Assembly: GCA_016721875.1 (NCBI GenBank) | Contig: JADKHG010000002.1 | Coordinates: 248,001-312,000 of the forward strand | Direction: 5' to 3' | From: Sphingomonadales bacterium | GTDB lineage: Bacteria > Pseudomonadota > Alphaproteobacteria > Sphingomonadales > Sphingomonadaceae | DNA: 64,000 nt | In this document: piece by piece, positions 1 to 8,778 of the stretch | Layout: every line of letters starts with the position of its first letter | How positions within the stretch are numbered: position 1 is the first letter of the stretch | Position numbers and translations under genes: made by a program | Notes under the pieces: model-generated | Databases searched by the model: none | What the model saw: only the letters and a program-made list of their open reading frames with translations | Told to the model about the DNA's origin: nothing

Positions 1-1
1 C

Positions 2-160
2 CAGGAAGGATCGGCGTTGCAGGGGCTTTCAATCCTGCTGCAGGCGAAGAACCTGACGGATCGTCCGTTTGTCACTTATGCAAACAACGATCCGCGTCAA
101 GTAATCGACTATCAGCGCTATGGCCGCGATTTCTATTTGGGAATCTCGTACAAGTTCTGA
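2..160 (+). CDS. TonB-dependent receptor, C-terminal end only
   Basis: This is the last 52 codons of an outer-membrane TonB-dependent receptor; the rest lies before the window. The frame reads through NLTDRPFVTYANND and ends in GISYKF followed by TGA. A final beta-strand with a terminal phenylalanine is the outer-membrane barrel signature, and a 'K/NLTD.PF.TY' segment is usual near the end of these receptors. It is followed at 301 by a halogenase-like gene and then by glycosidases, the same receptor-halogenase order seen at 16300-19347, so its ligand is probably a carbohydrate. The substrate cannot be told from this piece. Confidence 0.85.
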   Translation, partial: QEGSALQGLSILLQAKNLTDRPFVTYANNDPRQVIDYQRYGRDFYLGISYKF

Positions 161-231
161 TGTCTGGGTCGCGTTGGCCGGGGAAATTCGGGAAACCGGA
201 CGTCCCCGGCCAAATTGCACTGGTGCGACGG

Positions 232-241
232 CAGTCGATTG
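232..241. promoter_or_regulatory. Weak possible LacI-type operator
   Basis: CAGTCGATTG matches nine of ten bases of the palindromic core CAATCGATTG found at three other promoters of this locus, and it is followed by the same GCC flank as the site at 12983. It lies 60 bases before the halogenase start in the gap after the first TonB receptor. It may be an operator for the 301-7276 genes or a chance match. Confidence 0.3.
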
Positions 242-300
242 CCGCCACCGCCGATCCGTTTAATAAGGCGATCTAATCTTAACGCCTGCCGGGGATTGAT

Positions 301-1818
301 GTGGAAGAGGATCAAGGCCCAACCAAGATAGTCATAGTCGGCGGAGGCACGGCTGGATGGATGGCGGCCGCCATCCTCGCGGCCTTTTCGGAAAATGGCT
401 ATCACATCACGCTGGTCGAATCGGAAGATATCGGCACGGTTGGGGTTGGTGAAGCGACGATCCCGCAAATCCAGCTTTATAATACGGCGCTCGGTATCGA
501 CGAGGACGAGTTTCTGCGAGAAACGCAGGGCACTTTCAAACTCGGCATCGAATTTGTCGATTGGTCGCACATCGGATCGCGCTACATGCATGCCTTTGGT
601 GGCATCGGCAAAGATGTCGGGATCATTGCTTTCCAGCATTATTGGCACCGCGCACAACAATTGGGCACTGCCAAGGAATTGATGCGCTATTCGCTCAATG
701 AGGTTGCTGCGCGGGCCATGAAGATGCAGCGCGGGCCGCTGAAAACCTCTGACCGGTTGGGCGATATGCCCTATGCCTTTCACTTCGACGCCGGATTGTA
801 CGCGCAATATCTCCGCCGCTTTTCCGAAGCACGTGGCGTGGTGCGGGTCGAGGGTAAGATTTTAGATACTGAGCTCAATTCGGAAACTGGCGATGTGCTG
901 TCGGTCAAACTCGAAGGCGACAGAGCGGTCGCGGGCGACTTCTTCCTCGACTGCTCGGGCTTTCGCGGGTTGCTGATCGAGCAGGCGCTGCAAACCGGCT
1001 ATGACGACTGGAGCCATTGGCTGCCTTGCAATCGCGCGATGGCGGTGCCTTGCGATCATGGCAGCGAAGAGCCCACCCCCTATACCCGGTCGACAGCGCG
1101 CGACGCTGGCTGGCAATGGCGCATTCCGTTGCAGCATCGCATCGGCAATGGCTATGTCTATTGCTCGGACCAATTGAGCGACGAAGATGCGGCGCAGACA
1201 TTGCTCGCCAATCTTGATGGCAAACCACAGGCCGATCCGCGTCCGCTGCGTTTCGTAACGGGCAAGCGGAAGAAATTCTGGAACCGCAATGTCGTGGCCT
1301 TGGGCTTGGCGAGCGGCTTCATGGAACCGCTCGAATCGACGAGTATCCACCTCATCCAGTCGGGGCTGTCGCGCTTTTTGAAGCTGTTGCCGCGAAAGGG
1401 CTATAGCCAGGCCGATGCCGATGAATATAACCGGCAGTGCGACTTTGAATTTGAACGCATCCGGGATTTTCTGATCCTGCATTACAAGGCAACGACACGC
1501 GACGACACGCCGTTCTGGCGGCATTGTCGTGACATGCCGATACCCGACACGCTGGCGCGCAAGATCGAACTGTTCCGCGCCAACGGCCATATCTTTCGCG
1601 AGCATGAGGAACTGTTCACCGAAGTGGGCTGGCTGCAAGTGCTGGTAGGGCAGGGGATTATTCCGACCGGTCACCATCCGCTGGCAGACAATGTCGAAGC
1701 AGGCGATCTCGCCGACTATATGGAAACCATCGAGCTGCTGATTGAACGCGAAGTGCGGCAGATGCCCAGCCACGCCGACTTCATTGCGCAACATTGTGCT
1801 GCAAAGGCAATGGCATGA
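301..1818 (+). CDS. Flavin-dependent tryptophan-halogenase family protein
   Basis: A 505-residue protein of the tryptophan halogenase family, which uses FADH2, oxygen and halide to halogenate aromatic rings. The FAD-binding GGGTAGWM lies near residue 14. A lysine at about residue 80 (TFKLGIEF) sits where the family's catalytic lysine (Lys79 in PrnA) is found. WQWRIP matches the family WxWxIP motif, and GFMEPLEST near residue 341 carries the glutamate equivalent to Glu346. All catalytic signatures are therefore present. The start is GTG, there being no closer ATG. The gene sits between a TonB receptor and glycosidases and overlaps the amylase by ATGA. In sphingomonads and Caulobacter such genes are common beside TonB receptors in sugar loci, where their real substrate is unknown. 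Halogenation of free tryptophan is not implied. Confidence 0.9.
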   Translation: MEEDQGPTKIVIVGGGTAGWMAAAILAAFSENGYHITLVESEDIGTVGVGEATIPQIQLYNTALGIDEDEFLRETQGTFKLGIEFVDWSHIGSRYMHAFGGIGKDVGIIAFQHYWHRAQQLGTAKELMRYSLNEVAARAMKMQRGPLKTSDRLGDMPYAFHFDAGLYAQYLRRFSEARGVVRVEGKILDTELNSETGDVLSVKLEGDRAVAGDFFLDCSGFRGLLIEQALQTGYDDWSHWLPCNRAMAVPCDHGSEEPTPYTRSTARDAGWQWRIPLQHRIGNGYVYCSDQLSDEDAAQTLLANLDGKPQADPRPLRFVTGKRKKFWNRNVVALGLASGFMEPLESTSIHLIQSGLSRFLKLLPRKGYSQADADEYNRQCDFEFERIRDFLILHYKATTRDDTPFWRHCRDMPIPDTLARKIELFRANGHIFREHEELFTEVGWLQVLVGQGIIPTGHHPLADNVEAGDLADYMETIELLIEREVRQMPSHADFIAQHCAAKAMA

Positions 1819-3604
1819 AGAAACTGCTTTTGTTGATCGCGTCGATATTGGTAACGGCACCTGCTGCCGCGCAAAGCTATCGTGACCGGCTACCCGAAGA
1901 CGAAGTGATCTACTTCCTGTTGCCTGACCGTTTTGAAAATTGCGATGTTAAGAACGACAAGGGCGGGATCAAAGGCGACAGGCTGAAACATGGTTTTGAC
2001 CCGACGCATAAGGGCTTTTTTCATGGCGGCGACCTGAAAGGGCTGACCAAGCGGCTGGATTATATCCAGTCACTCGGCGCCACCGCAATTTGGCTGGCGC
2101 CTGTGTTCAAAAACAAGCCGGTGCAGGGCGCTCCGGGGCAAGAGTCGGCTGGCTATCACGGCTATTGGGTGACCGATTTCACCACGGTCGATCCGCATCT
2201 CGGGACCGAAGCGGATTTCAAGGCTTTGGTTGATGCAGCGCATAGTCGTGGCTTGAAGGTCTATATGGACATCATTGCCAACCATACCGCCGATGTCATC
2301 AGCTATACCGAATGTCCAACTGGCGGATGTGTCTATCGCAGCCGCGCCGAATATCCATACCAGCGACGCACGCACGATGGGGCCGAAATAAACTCCGGAT
2401 TTGATGGGGATTCGGTTCAGACGCCCGAAAATTTTGCCAAGCTCACCGACCCAAATTTTGCCTATAGTGTCACCGTCCCAAAGGCGGGAATCGAAGGTGA
2501 AGGTTCCGGCATGGCTCAACGACCCGATCTACTATCACAATCGCGGCGACACCACCTATTGGAACGAATCCGCGACGATGGGCGATTTTGTCGGCCTGGA
2601 TGATCTGATGACCGAAAATCCCCGCGTGATTGAAGGGATGATCGACATTTATGGCGTGGATTGATCGCTTTGGCGTCGATGGTTTCCGGGTGGACACGGC
2701 GCGTCACGTTAATCCCGAATTCTGGCAAGCCTTTGTGCCCGCTATGCTTACAAGGGCGAAGGCAAAGGGCATCCCCAATTTCCACATTTTTGGTGAAATT
2801 GGCGGAATTGGTCTGGAGCCTGGCAAGCTGGCGATGCATACGCGGGTTGACGGCTTTCCAGCGGTGATCGATTTTGCCTTCCGTCAGGCTGCAATCGATG
2901 CGCTTGGCGGCAAAGACGGCACCAACAAGCTTTGGGAGTTGTTCTTCCAAGACCCGTTATACGAGGGCGGTGCTGACAAGGCGCGGATCCAGCCCACTTT
3001 CATTTCCAACCATGACAATGGCCGTTTTGCTTATTATCTGCGCAAAGCGTTGCCGAACGCCAGCGATGACGAAGTGCTGGCCCGTGTCCGCCTTGGTCAT
3101 GCGTTGCTGCTGACGATGCGGGGTGTTCCCACAATTTACTCGGGAGACGAGCAGGGCTTTACCGGTGATGGCTGGGATCAGGATGCCCGTGAGGATATGT
3201 TCCCGTCAAAGGTCGCAATCTACAACGACAACCGTCTGCTCGGCACATCTGTGACAACGGCGCAGAGCAATTTTGATACGCGCCACCCGCTCTATGGGCT
3301 GATCTCGAAACTGTCCAAATTGCGTCAGTCCAATCCCGCGCTGCGTCGCGGGCGGCAGCTTGTTCGCAACTATAGCGACACACCGGGCCTGTTCGCTGCC
3401 AGCCGGATCGATGATGCCAGCGGACAGGAAATTTTGCTGGTGCTGAATAGCTCGACGAAGCCCTTGCAGGCGAATGTCGAACTGTCTTCCAAATCGACCA
3501 GGCTGGAATCGCTTTTGGGCGACTGTCCTTCGATGGTGCGTGCACCTGGCAGTGCCGCTTTTTCGCTTCCTCCCTTAGATTTTGCGCTGTGTGTTGTTAA
3601 ATAA
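1815..3604 (+). CDS. Exported GH13 alpha-amylase, reading frame broken twice
   Basis: GH13 alpha-amylase or cyclomaltodextrinase-like enzyme for alpha-1,4-glucans. It starts with ATG overlapping the halogenase stop (ATGA) and has a clear signal peptide (MKKLLLLIASILVTAPAAA). GH13 region I (DIIANHT), region II (GFRVDTARH, nucleophile Asp), region III (FGEIGG) and region IV (SNHDNGR) are all found, but in three frames. The first break is an extra G in the GGG at 2486-2488; removing it restores KVKVPAWLND. The second, near 2653-2658, looks like loss of a CG pair before WIDRFGVDGF. Rejoined length is about 596 residues with every catalytic motif kept, so sequence error is more likely than true decay. 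The protein is probably periplasmic. It is followed directly by the alpha-glucosidase. Confidence 0.8.
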
Positions 3605-5233
3605 ATGAATGAAATGAATAAAATAATTGTGTCGGACAAAGATGTAACGCCCTGGTGGAAGGGTGCGACGATTTATCAGATATACCCGCGCAGCTTTGCC
3701 GATTCCAATGGCGACGGCATTGGCGATCTAAACGGCATCACATCAAAGCTCGACTATGTCGCCTCGCTTGGCGTCGATGCGATCTGGATTTCGCCTTTCT
3801 TCACCTCGCCGATGAAGGATTTCGGCTATGATGTGGCCGATTATCGTGATGTCGATCCGATTTTTGGCACACTCGCTGATTTCGATGCGCTGGTTGAAAA
3901 GGCCCATGATCTGAATCTGCGCGTCATGCTCGATCTGGTTTTTGCGCATACCTCGGACTTGCACGCCTGGTTTAGCGAAAGCCGCTCTTCAAAAGACAAT
4001 GAAAAGGCCGACTGGTATGTCTGGGCTGACGCAAAGCCCGACGGTTCCCCCCCCAACAATTGGGCCTCAGTTTTTGGCGGTCCGGCGTGGACATGGGATG
4101 CGCGACGCGGCCAATATTATATGCACAATTTCCTCAAAGAGCAGCCGCAGCTCAACGTGCACAATCCGGTTGTGCAGGACGCGCTGCTCGACGTGGTGCG
4201 TTTCTGGCTTGACCGGGGTGTTGATGGCTTTCGCGTCGATGCGATCAACTTCGCGATGCACAACCGTGACCTTACCGACAATCCGCCAGCACCTCCGAGC
4301 AACAAGCCGCGATCGCGCGCTTTCGATTTCCAATTGCATATTCACAATCAGTCGCAGCCAGAATTGCCGCAATTTGTCTCGCGGATACGTGCGTTGACCG
4401 ACAGCTATGAGGGGCGCTTCACGCTGGCAGAGGTGGGCGGCGACACCGATGGCGAAGAGATGAAGGCGCTGACCGCAGGCGAGACGCATTTCAACTCTGC
4501 CTATGGCTTCAACTTCCTTCATGCCGATGTGTTGACCCCAGCCTTGGTGCGCGAGGCGCTGGAAATTTGGCCCGATACGCCCGGCATGGGCTGGCCCAGC
4601 TGGGCGCTGTCGAACCATGATGCGCCGCGCTGGCTTTCACGCTGGGCACCCGAGGGCTTCGAAGCCGAATTTGCACGCATGGTCATGCTGCTGTTCGTGG
4701 AGCTGCGCGGCAACATCATCCTTTGGCAAGGCGAGGAACTGGGACTTACGCAAGTCGAAATCCCGTTCGACAAGTTGCAAGACCCCGAAGCCATTGCCAA
4801 TTGGCCGCTGATCCAGAGCCGCGATGGTGCGCGCACTCCCATGCCGTGGCAGCAAAGCGCACCCTTTGGAGGCTTTTCCAGTGTCGAAACTTGGCTACCG
4901 CTGGGTGACGATCATGCAGCGCGAGCGGTCGATGTCCATGAAAGCGAACCTGCATCGCTGCTGAACATTACCCGCCGTTTAATCGCTCTCCGCAATGCCA
5001 ATGCGGCCTTGTCGCTCGGTGATCTGACGGTGACCGAAGCAAGCGAAAATCTGCTCGTTTTCGAGCGGCGATGTGCGGGGCAGCACCTTATCTGCGCCTA
5101 TAATTTTGGAGATCGGGCGTTGGCCTGGTCCCCGGCAGAGCCCGATCTTTGGCGTCTGCTAGAAAGTGTGAACGGCGCAGCCGCGTGGGAATTGTCGGCA
5201 TTTGGTGGCCTGATCGCCGAACGCCTTGCCTAA
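3605..5233 (+). CDS. GH13 alpha-glucosidase (subfamily 23-like)
   Basis: A 542-residue alpha-glucosidase that releases glucose from short alpha-glucosides. The N-terminus WWKGATIYQIYPRSFADSNG and region I (DLVFAHTSD) resemble GH13_23 enzymes of Xanthomonas and Halomonas. The nucleophile Asp is in GFRVDAINF near residue 208, the acid Glu in LAEVGGD near residue 274, and the transition-state Asp in SNHDAPR near residue 338. There is no signal peptide, so it probably acts in the cytoplasm, unlike the exported amylase before it and the GH97 enzyme after it. The ATG begins right after the amylase TAA. The frame is intact and of usual family length. Maltose, sucrose or other small alpha-glucosides are all possible substrates. 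Confidence 0.9.
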   Translation: MNEMNKIIVSDKDVTPWWKGATIYQIYPRSFADSNGDGIGDLNGITSKLDYVASLGVDAIWISPFFTSPMKDFGYDVADYRDVDPIFGTLADFDALVEKAHDLNLRVMLDLVFAHTSDLHAWFSESRSSKDNEKADWYVWADAKPDGSPPNNWASVFGGPAWTWDARRGQYYMHNFLKEQPQLNVHNPVVQDALLDVVRFWLDRGVDGFRVDAINFAMHNRDLTDNPPAPPSNKPRSRAFDFQLHIHNQSQPELPQFVSRIRALTDSYEGRFTLAEVGGDTDGEEMKALTAGETHFNSAYGFNFLHADVLTPALVREALEIWPDTPGMGWPSWALSNHDAPRWLSRWAPEGFEAEFARMVMLLFVELRGNIILWQGEELGLTQVEIPFDKLQDPEAIANWPLIQSRDGARTPMPWQQSAPFGGFSSVETWLPLGDDHAARAVDVHESEPASLLNITRRLIALRNANAALSLGDLTVTEASENLLVFERRCAGQHLICAYNFGDRALAWSPAEPDLWRLLESVNGAAAWELSAFGGLIAERLA

Positions 5234-5246
5234 GGGAGAGATGAGA

Positions 5247-7276
5247 ATGCTGACCAGATATGCGTTTGCCGCAGCGGCTGTATTTGCCGTTGCCCAACCG
5301 GCATGGGCAGCCCCGTCGCCAGCGCGACCTCGCCCGATGGCACGGTATCGGTGGAGCTCAACACCGATGGCGATGGGCGTGTCAGCTATAGCGTTTCCCG
5401 CAAAGGCAAGGCCGTTGTTGCCCCCTCAAAGCTGGGCTTTCTGTTTACCGATACGGCAAAGATCGACCGTCGCCTGTCGGTCACCGGTCAGGAAACCCGC
5501 GACTTTGATGAAACATGGAGCCAACCTTGGGGCGAATGGGCCAATATCCGTAACCATTATCGCGAATTGAAAGTTCATCTGAAGGAAACGACGGCCCTCG
5601 CGCGCGTATTTTCGGTGACCTTTCGTATCTATGACGATGGCGTGGGCTTTCGCTATGAATTTCCGGAACAGCCCAATCTGGCGCAAACCAACATTGCCGA
5701 TGAGTTGACCGAGTTTGCCTTTGCCCAAGATGGCACGGCGTGGTGGAAGCCGGCCTTCCTGTGGAATCGCGAGGAATATCTGTACAACAAAACACCGTTG
5801 TCGGCGGTGAGCAACGCCGACACGCCGATCACGATCAAACTCAACGACGGTACCCATGTCGCAATGCACGAGGCGGCGCTGGTTGACTATTCCGGCATGG
5901 CGGTGGCGCGGACCGAGGGCAACACGTTGCGTGCGGCGCTTCATCCCGGTGCGGGCACTGCAAAGGTCGAGAAAAAAGGTGCTTGGAACACCCCATGGCG
6001 CACGCTGATCCTCGCTGACGATGCAGCAGGCATCTACCAAAGCCACCTGATGCTCAACCTCAACGAGCCGAACAAGCTGGGTGATGTCAGCTACATCAAG
6101 CCGGGCAAGTTCGTGGGCGTGTGGTGGAACATGATCAAGGGCGAATGGAGCTGGGCGCGCGGACCCAAACATGGCGCGACCAACGAGAATGTGAAGCGTT
6201 ATATCGATTTCGCGTCCGCCAACAAAATCCCGCATTTGCTGGTTGAAGGCTGGAATGTCGGTTGGGATGGCGACTGGTTTGGCAATGGACATGACATGGA
6301 TTTTGCCCAGCCGACCGAAGATTTCGACGTCAAGATGCTGGTCGAATATGGCCGTAAGAAGAGCGTCAGACTGATCGGTCACCATGAGACTGGCGGCGCC
6401 GCGACCCATTATGAAAAGCAATTCGACAAGGCGTTCAAATTCGCCGCCGACAACAATTATATGGTCGTCAAAACGGGATATGTCACCGACGCCGCTCAAA
6501 TGGAGCGCGAGGACCCGGACGGCACAAAATATCGTGAATGGCATCAGGGGCAGTGGATGGTGAACCACCAGCTGCGCGTTCTGGAGGCTGCGGCAAAATA
6601 TAAAATTGCCATTGACAGCCATGAACCCGTCAAAGGCACTGGCCTGCACCGCACCTATCCCAACTGGGTGGCGCGTGAAGGGATGCGCGGCATGGAGTAT
6701 AATAGCTGGCCCGGGAAAAATCCTCCCGAGCATGAGGCCAATGTTGTTTTCACGCGCATGCTCGAAGGACCGATGGATTTCACGCCGGGCATATTAAGCC
6801 TGAAGGGCGAGGGCGATAGCAACATATTATCCACCATTGCCAAACAGTTGGCGCTTTATGTTGTGATCTATTCACCGGTGCAAATGGTGGCTGATACTCC
6901 AGAAAATTACGCCAAATATTCTGCGCCAATGAAGTTCATCCGCGACGTTCCAACCGACTGGCAGGAAACCCGCGTGTTGAATGGCGAAATTGGCGACTAT
7001 GTCACCATCGCCCGCAAGGAACGCGGCGGCGAAGGCTGGTATGTTGGCGCGGTGGGTGACGAGCAAGAACGCAAGGTGTCATTCAAGCTCGAATTCCTGA
7101 CCCCCGGAAAAAAATATAAGGCAGAGATTTACCGCGACGGTGACGATGCCGATTACCGCACAGACAAACGCCATTCGATCCTCATCGAAAGCAAAGAGCT
7201 GTCCAGCACAGATAGTCTGTCGATGCGGATCGCGCCGGGCGGTGGCTTTGCGATCCGGTTCGTGCCGGCCAAGTGA
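5247..7276 (+). CDS. Exported GH97 glycoside hydrolase, frameshift in the leader
   Basis: GH97 family enzyme (alpha-glucosidase or alpha-galactosidase type, SusB-like), about 676 residues once repaired. ATG 5247 is preferred over 5241 because the GGGAGAG ribosome site at 5234-5240 is better spaced. The leader MLTRYAFAAAAVFAVAQPAWA is a signal peptide. The frame breaks just after it because a run at 5311-5314 has four C where five restore APVASATSPDG. The rest is intact: VGWWNMIKGEWSW, the HEPVKGTGLHRTYPNW motif and GMEYN are diagnostic for GH97, and their glutamates belong to the catalytic or calcium site. It acts outside the cytoplasm, probably in the periplasm. The gene ends the first glycosidase block. 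Confidence 0.85.
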
Positions 7277-7341
7277 CTTAGGTTTACCGCATTAACGTTC
7301 AACCAAGCGCTTGCCGTCCGGCGCTTGGTCAGTAAGTTTTG

Positions 7342-7351
7342 CAATCGATTG
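7342..7351. promoter_or_regulatory. LacI-type operator upstream of the MFS/galactose operon
   Basis: Perfect palindrome CAATCGATTG with TTTTG before and TTG after. It lies in the 146-base gap between the GH97 gene and the MFS carrier, about 70 bases before the carrier start. The same core stands at 12983 and 16188. A palindrome centred on CpG is the usual operator form for LacI/GalR proteins, and a gene of that family is at 15078-16091. Confidence 0.75.
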
Positions 7352-7422
7352 TTGCGCTTGTTGCAAATTGGCTTAGATATGGGTTGAGGACTGGCACAAA
7401 TGCCAGCCGGAGGAGAAATGTT

Positions 7423-8778
7423 ATGGCGCAGGTGATGTCGGCGACTAGCGCGGCTTTGGACGGCTCGGCGGAAGCCAAACCTCGTTTGTCACTGTTGCGA
7501 ATAATCGAAATGAATTTGGGCTTCCTTGGGCTGCAATTCAGTTTTGGTTTGCAGCAGGGGAATATGGCGCCGATCTATTCCTATCTGGGGGCGGATGAGG
7601 CATCGCTGCCCATCCTGCAACTTGCAGGTCCGATGACCGGATTGATCGTCCAGCCAATTATCGGCGCGATGAGCGACCGCACCAACAGTCGCTGGGGGCG
7701 GCGGACGCCTTATTTTGTCATCGGCGCGATCCTGTGCACTTTGGGACTTTTCTTCATGCCGCTGTCGAGCTCGATCCTGATGGCAGCAAGCCTGTTGTGG
7801 ATACTCGATGCCGGCAACAACATCACGATGGAACCTTACCGCGCCTATGTTTCCGACCGGCTGGACGAGAGCCAGCATAATGTTGGCTTTCTGACGCAAA
7901 GCGCCTTTACCGGGCTGGCGCAATGTCTGGCGCTGGGGACTCCCGCGTTGCTCGTTGGCATGTTCGGCATGAACAAGGATGCGATTGGCGGGAACAATAT
8001 TCCTGACACTGTCTATGTCGTTTTTACCATCGGTGCTGTGCTATCGCTATCGACGATTTTATGGTCGGTAATCCGCGTACCCGAATTGCCACTGACCGAT
8101 GCGCAAAAGGTGCATATCGATGCCCAGCCCAAGACTGTGGCTTCGACGTTCCGCGAGATATGGGATGCCATTCGCGAAATGCCCAAACCGATGCGCAAGC
8201 TAGGCGTGATGATGCTGTTCCAATGGTATGCAATGGGGATTTACTGGACCTATGTGACCTATTCGATCGCGCGATCCGTCTATAACACCAGCGAACCGGT
8301 GAGCGACGGTTTCCGAAGCGCAGTGCTGACCAACGGAACTATGGGCGCATTCTACAACGCTGTCGCTTTTATCGCGGCGCTGGTGATGATGCCCTTGGTT
8401 CGCAAGATTGGCCCGCGCTATGTCCATGCAGTGGCGCTGGTTGCGGGCGGACTGGGAATGCTTGCTATCCCGCAAATGACCGAAGTGAGCTGGCTGTTTC
8501 CTGCCGCCGTTGGCGTTGGCATCTGCTGGGGTAGTATCATGGGCACCCCCTATGTAATGCTAGCCAGCTGTATCCCGCCACGCCGGACGGGTGTCTATAT
8601 GGGTATTTTCAACATGATGATCGTGATCCCCATGCTGCTGAATGCCGCGACCTTCCCTTTCTATTATGAGCCGCTGCTGGGTGGCGATGCGCGCAATGCC
8701 CTGATGCTCGCGGGGGTGCTATTGGTGTGCGCGGCGCTTGCAGTGCTGCGTGTTCGCGACGATGAACTGGGGACATGA
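7423..8778 (+). CDS. MFS sugar transporter (sucrose/maltose carrier type)
   Basis: A 451-residue inner-membrane major facilitator, resembling the sugar-proton carriers found in sphingomonad and Caulobacter glycosidase loci. It shows about twelve hydrophobic segments. The loop GAMSDRTNSRWGRRTPYFVIG after the second segment carries the MFS signature D-R-x-x-x-x-G-R-R, and PYVMLASCIPPRRTGVYMG lies in the C-terminal half. ATG 7423 follows a strong GGAGGAG at 7408-7414; earlier in-frame starts lack one. It is first in an operon with alpha-galactosidase, galT and galK, each joined by an ATGA overlap, which suggests import of galactosides or other oligosaccharides released in the periplasm. An operator lies just upstream. 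Confidence 0.88.
   Translation: MAQVMSATSAALDGSAEAKPRLSLLRIIEMNLGFLGLQFSFGLQQGNMAPIYSYLGADEASLPILQLAGPMTGLIVQPIIGAMSDRTNSRWGRRTPYFVIGAILCTLGLFFMPLSSSILMAASLLWILDAGNNITMEPYRAYVSDRLDESQHNVGFLTQSAFTGLAQCLALGTPALLVGMFGMNKDAIGGNNIPDTVYVVFTIGAVLSLSTILWSVIRVPELPLTDAQKVHIDAQPKTVASTFREIWDAIREMPKPMRKLGVMMLFQWYAMGIYWTYVTYSIARSVYNTSEPVSDGFRSAVLTNGTMGAFYNAVAFIAALVMMPLVRKIGPRYVHAVALVAGGLGMLAIPQMTEVSWLFPAAVGVGICWGSIMGTPYVMLASCIPPRRTGVYMGIFNMMIVIPMLLNAATFPFYYEPLLGGDARNALMLAGVLLVCAALAVLRVRDDELGT

Noticed and set aside
862..1860. Long minus-strand open frame opposite the halogenase
   Set aside because: No motif or ribosome site; the plus strand carries the complete halogenase signature.
5426..6733. Long open frame on the minus strand opposite GH97
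   Set aside because: Its translation has no recognisable motif and lies fully opposite a clear GH97 gene; it is a shadow of codon bias.
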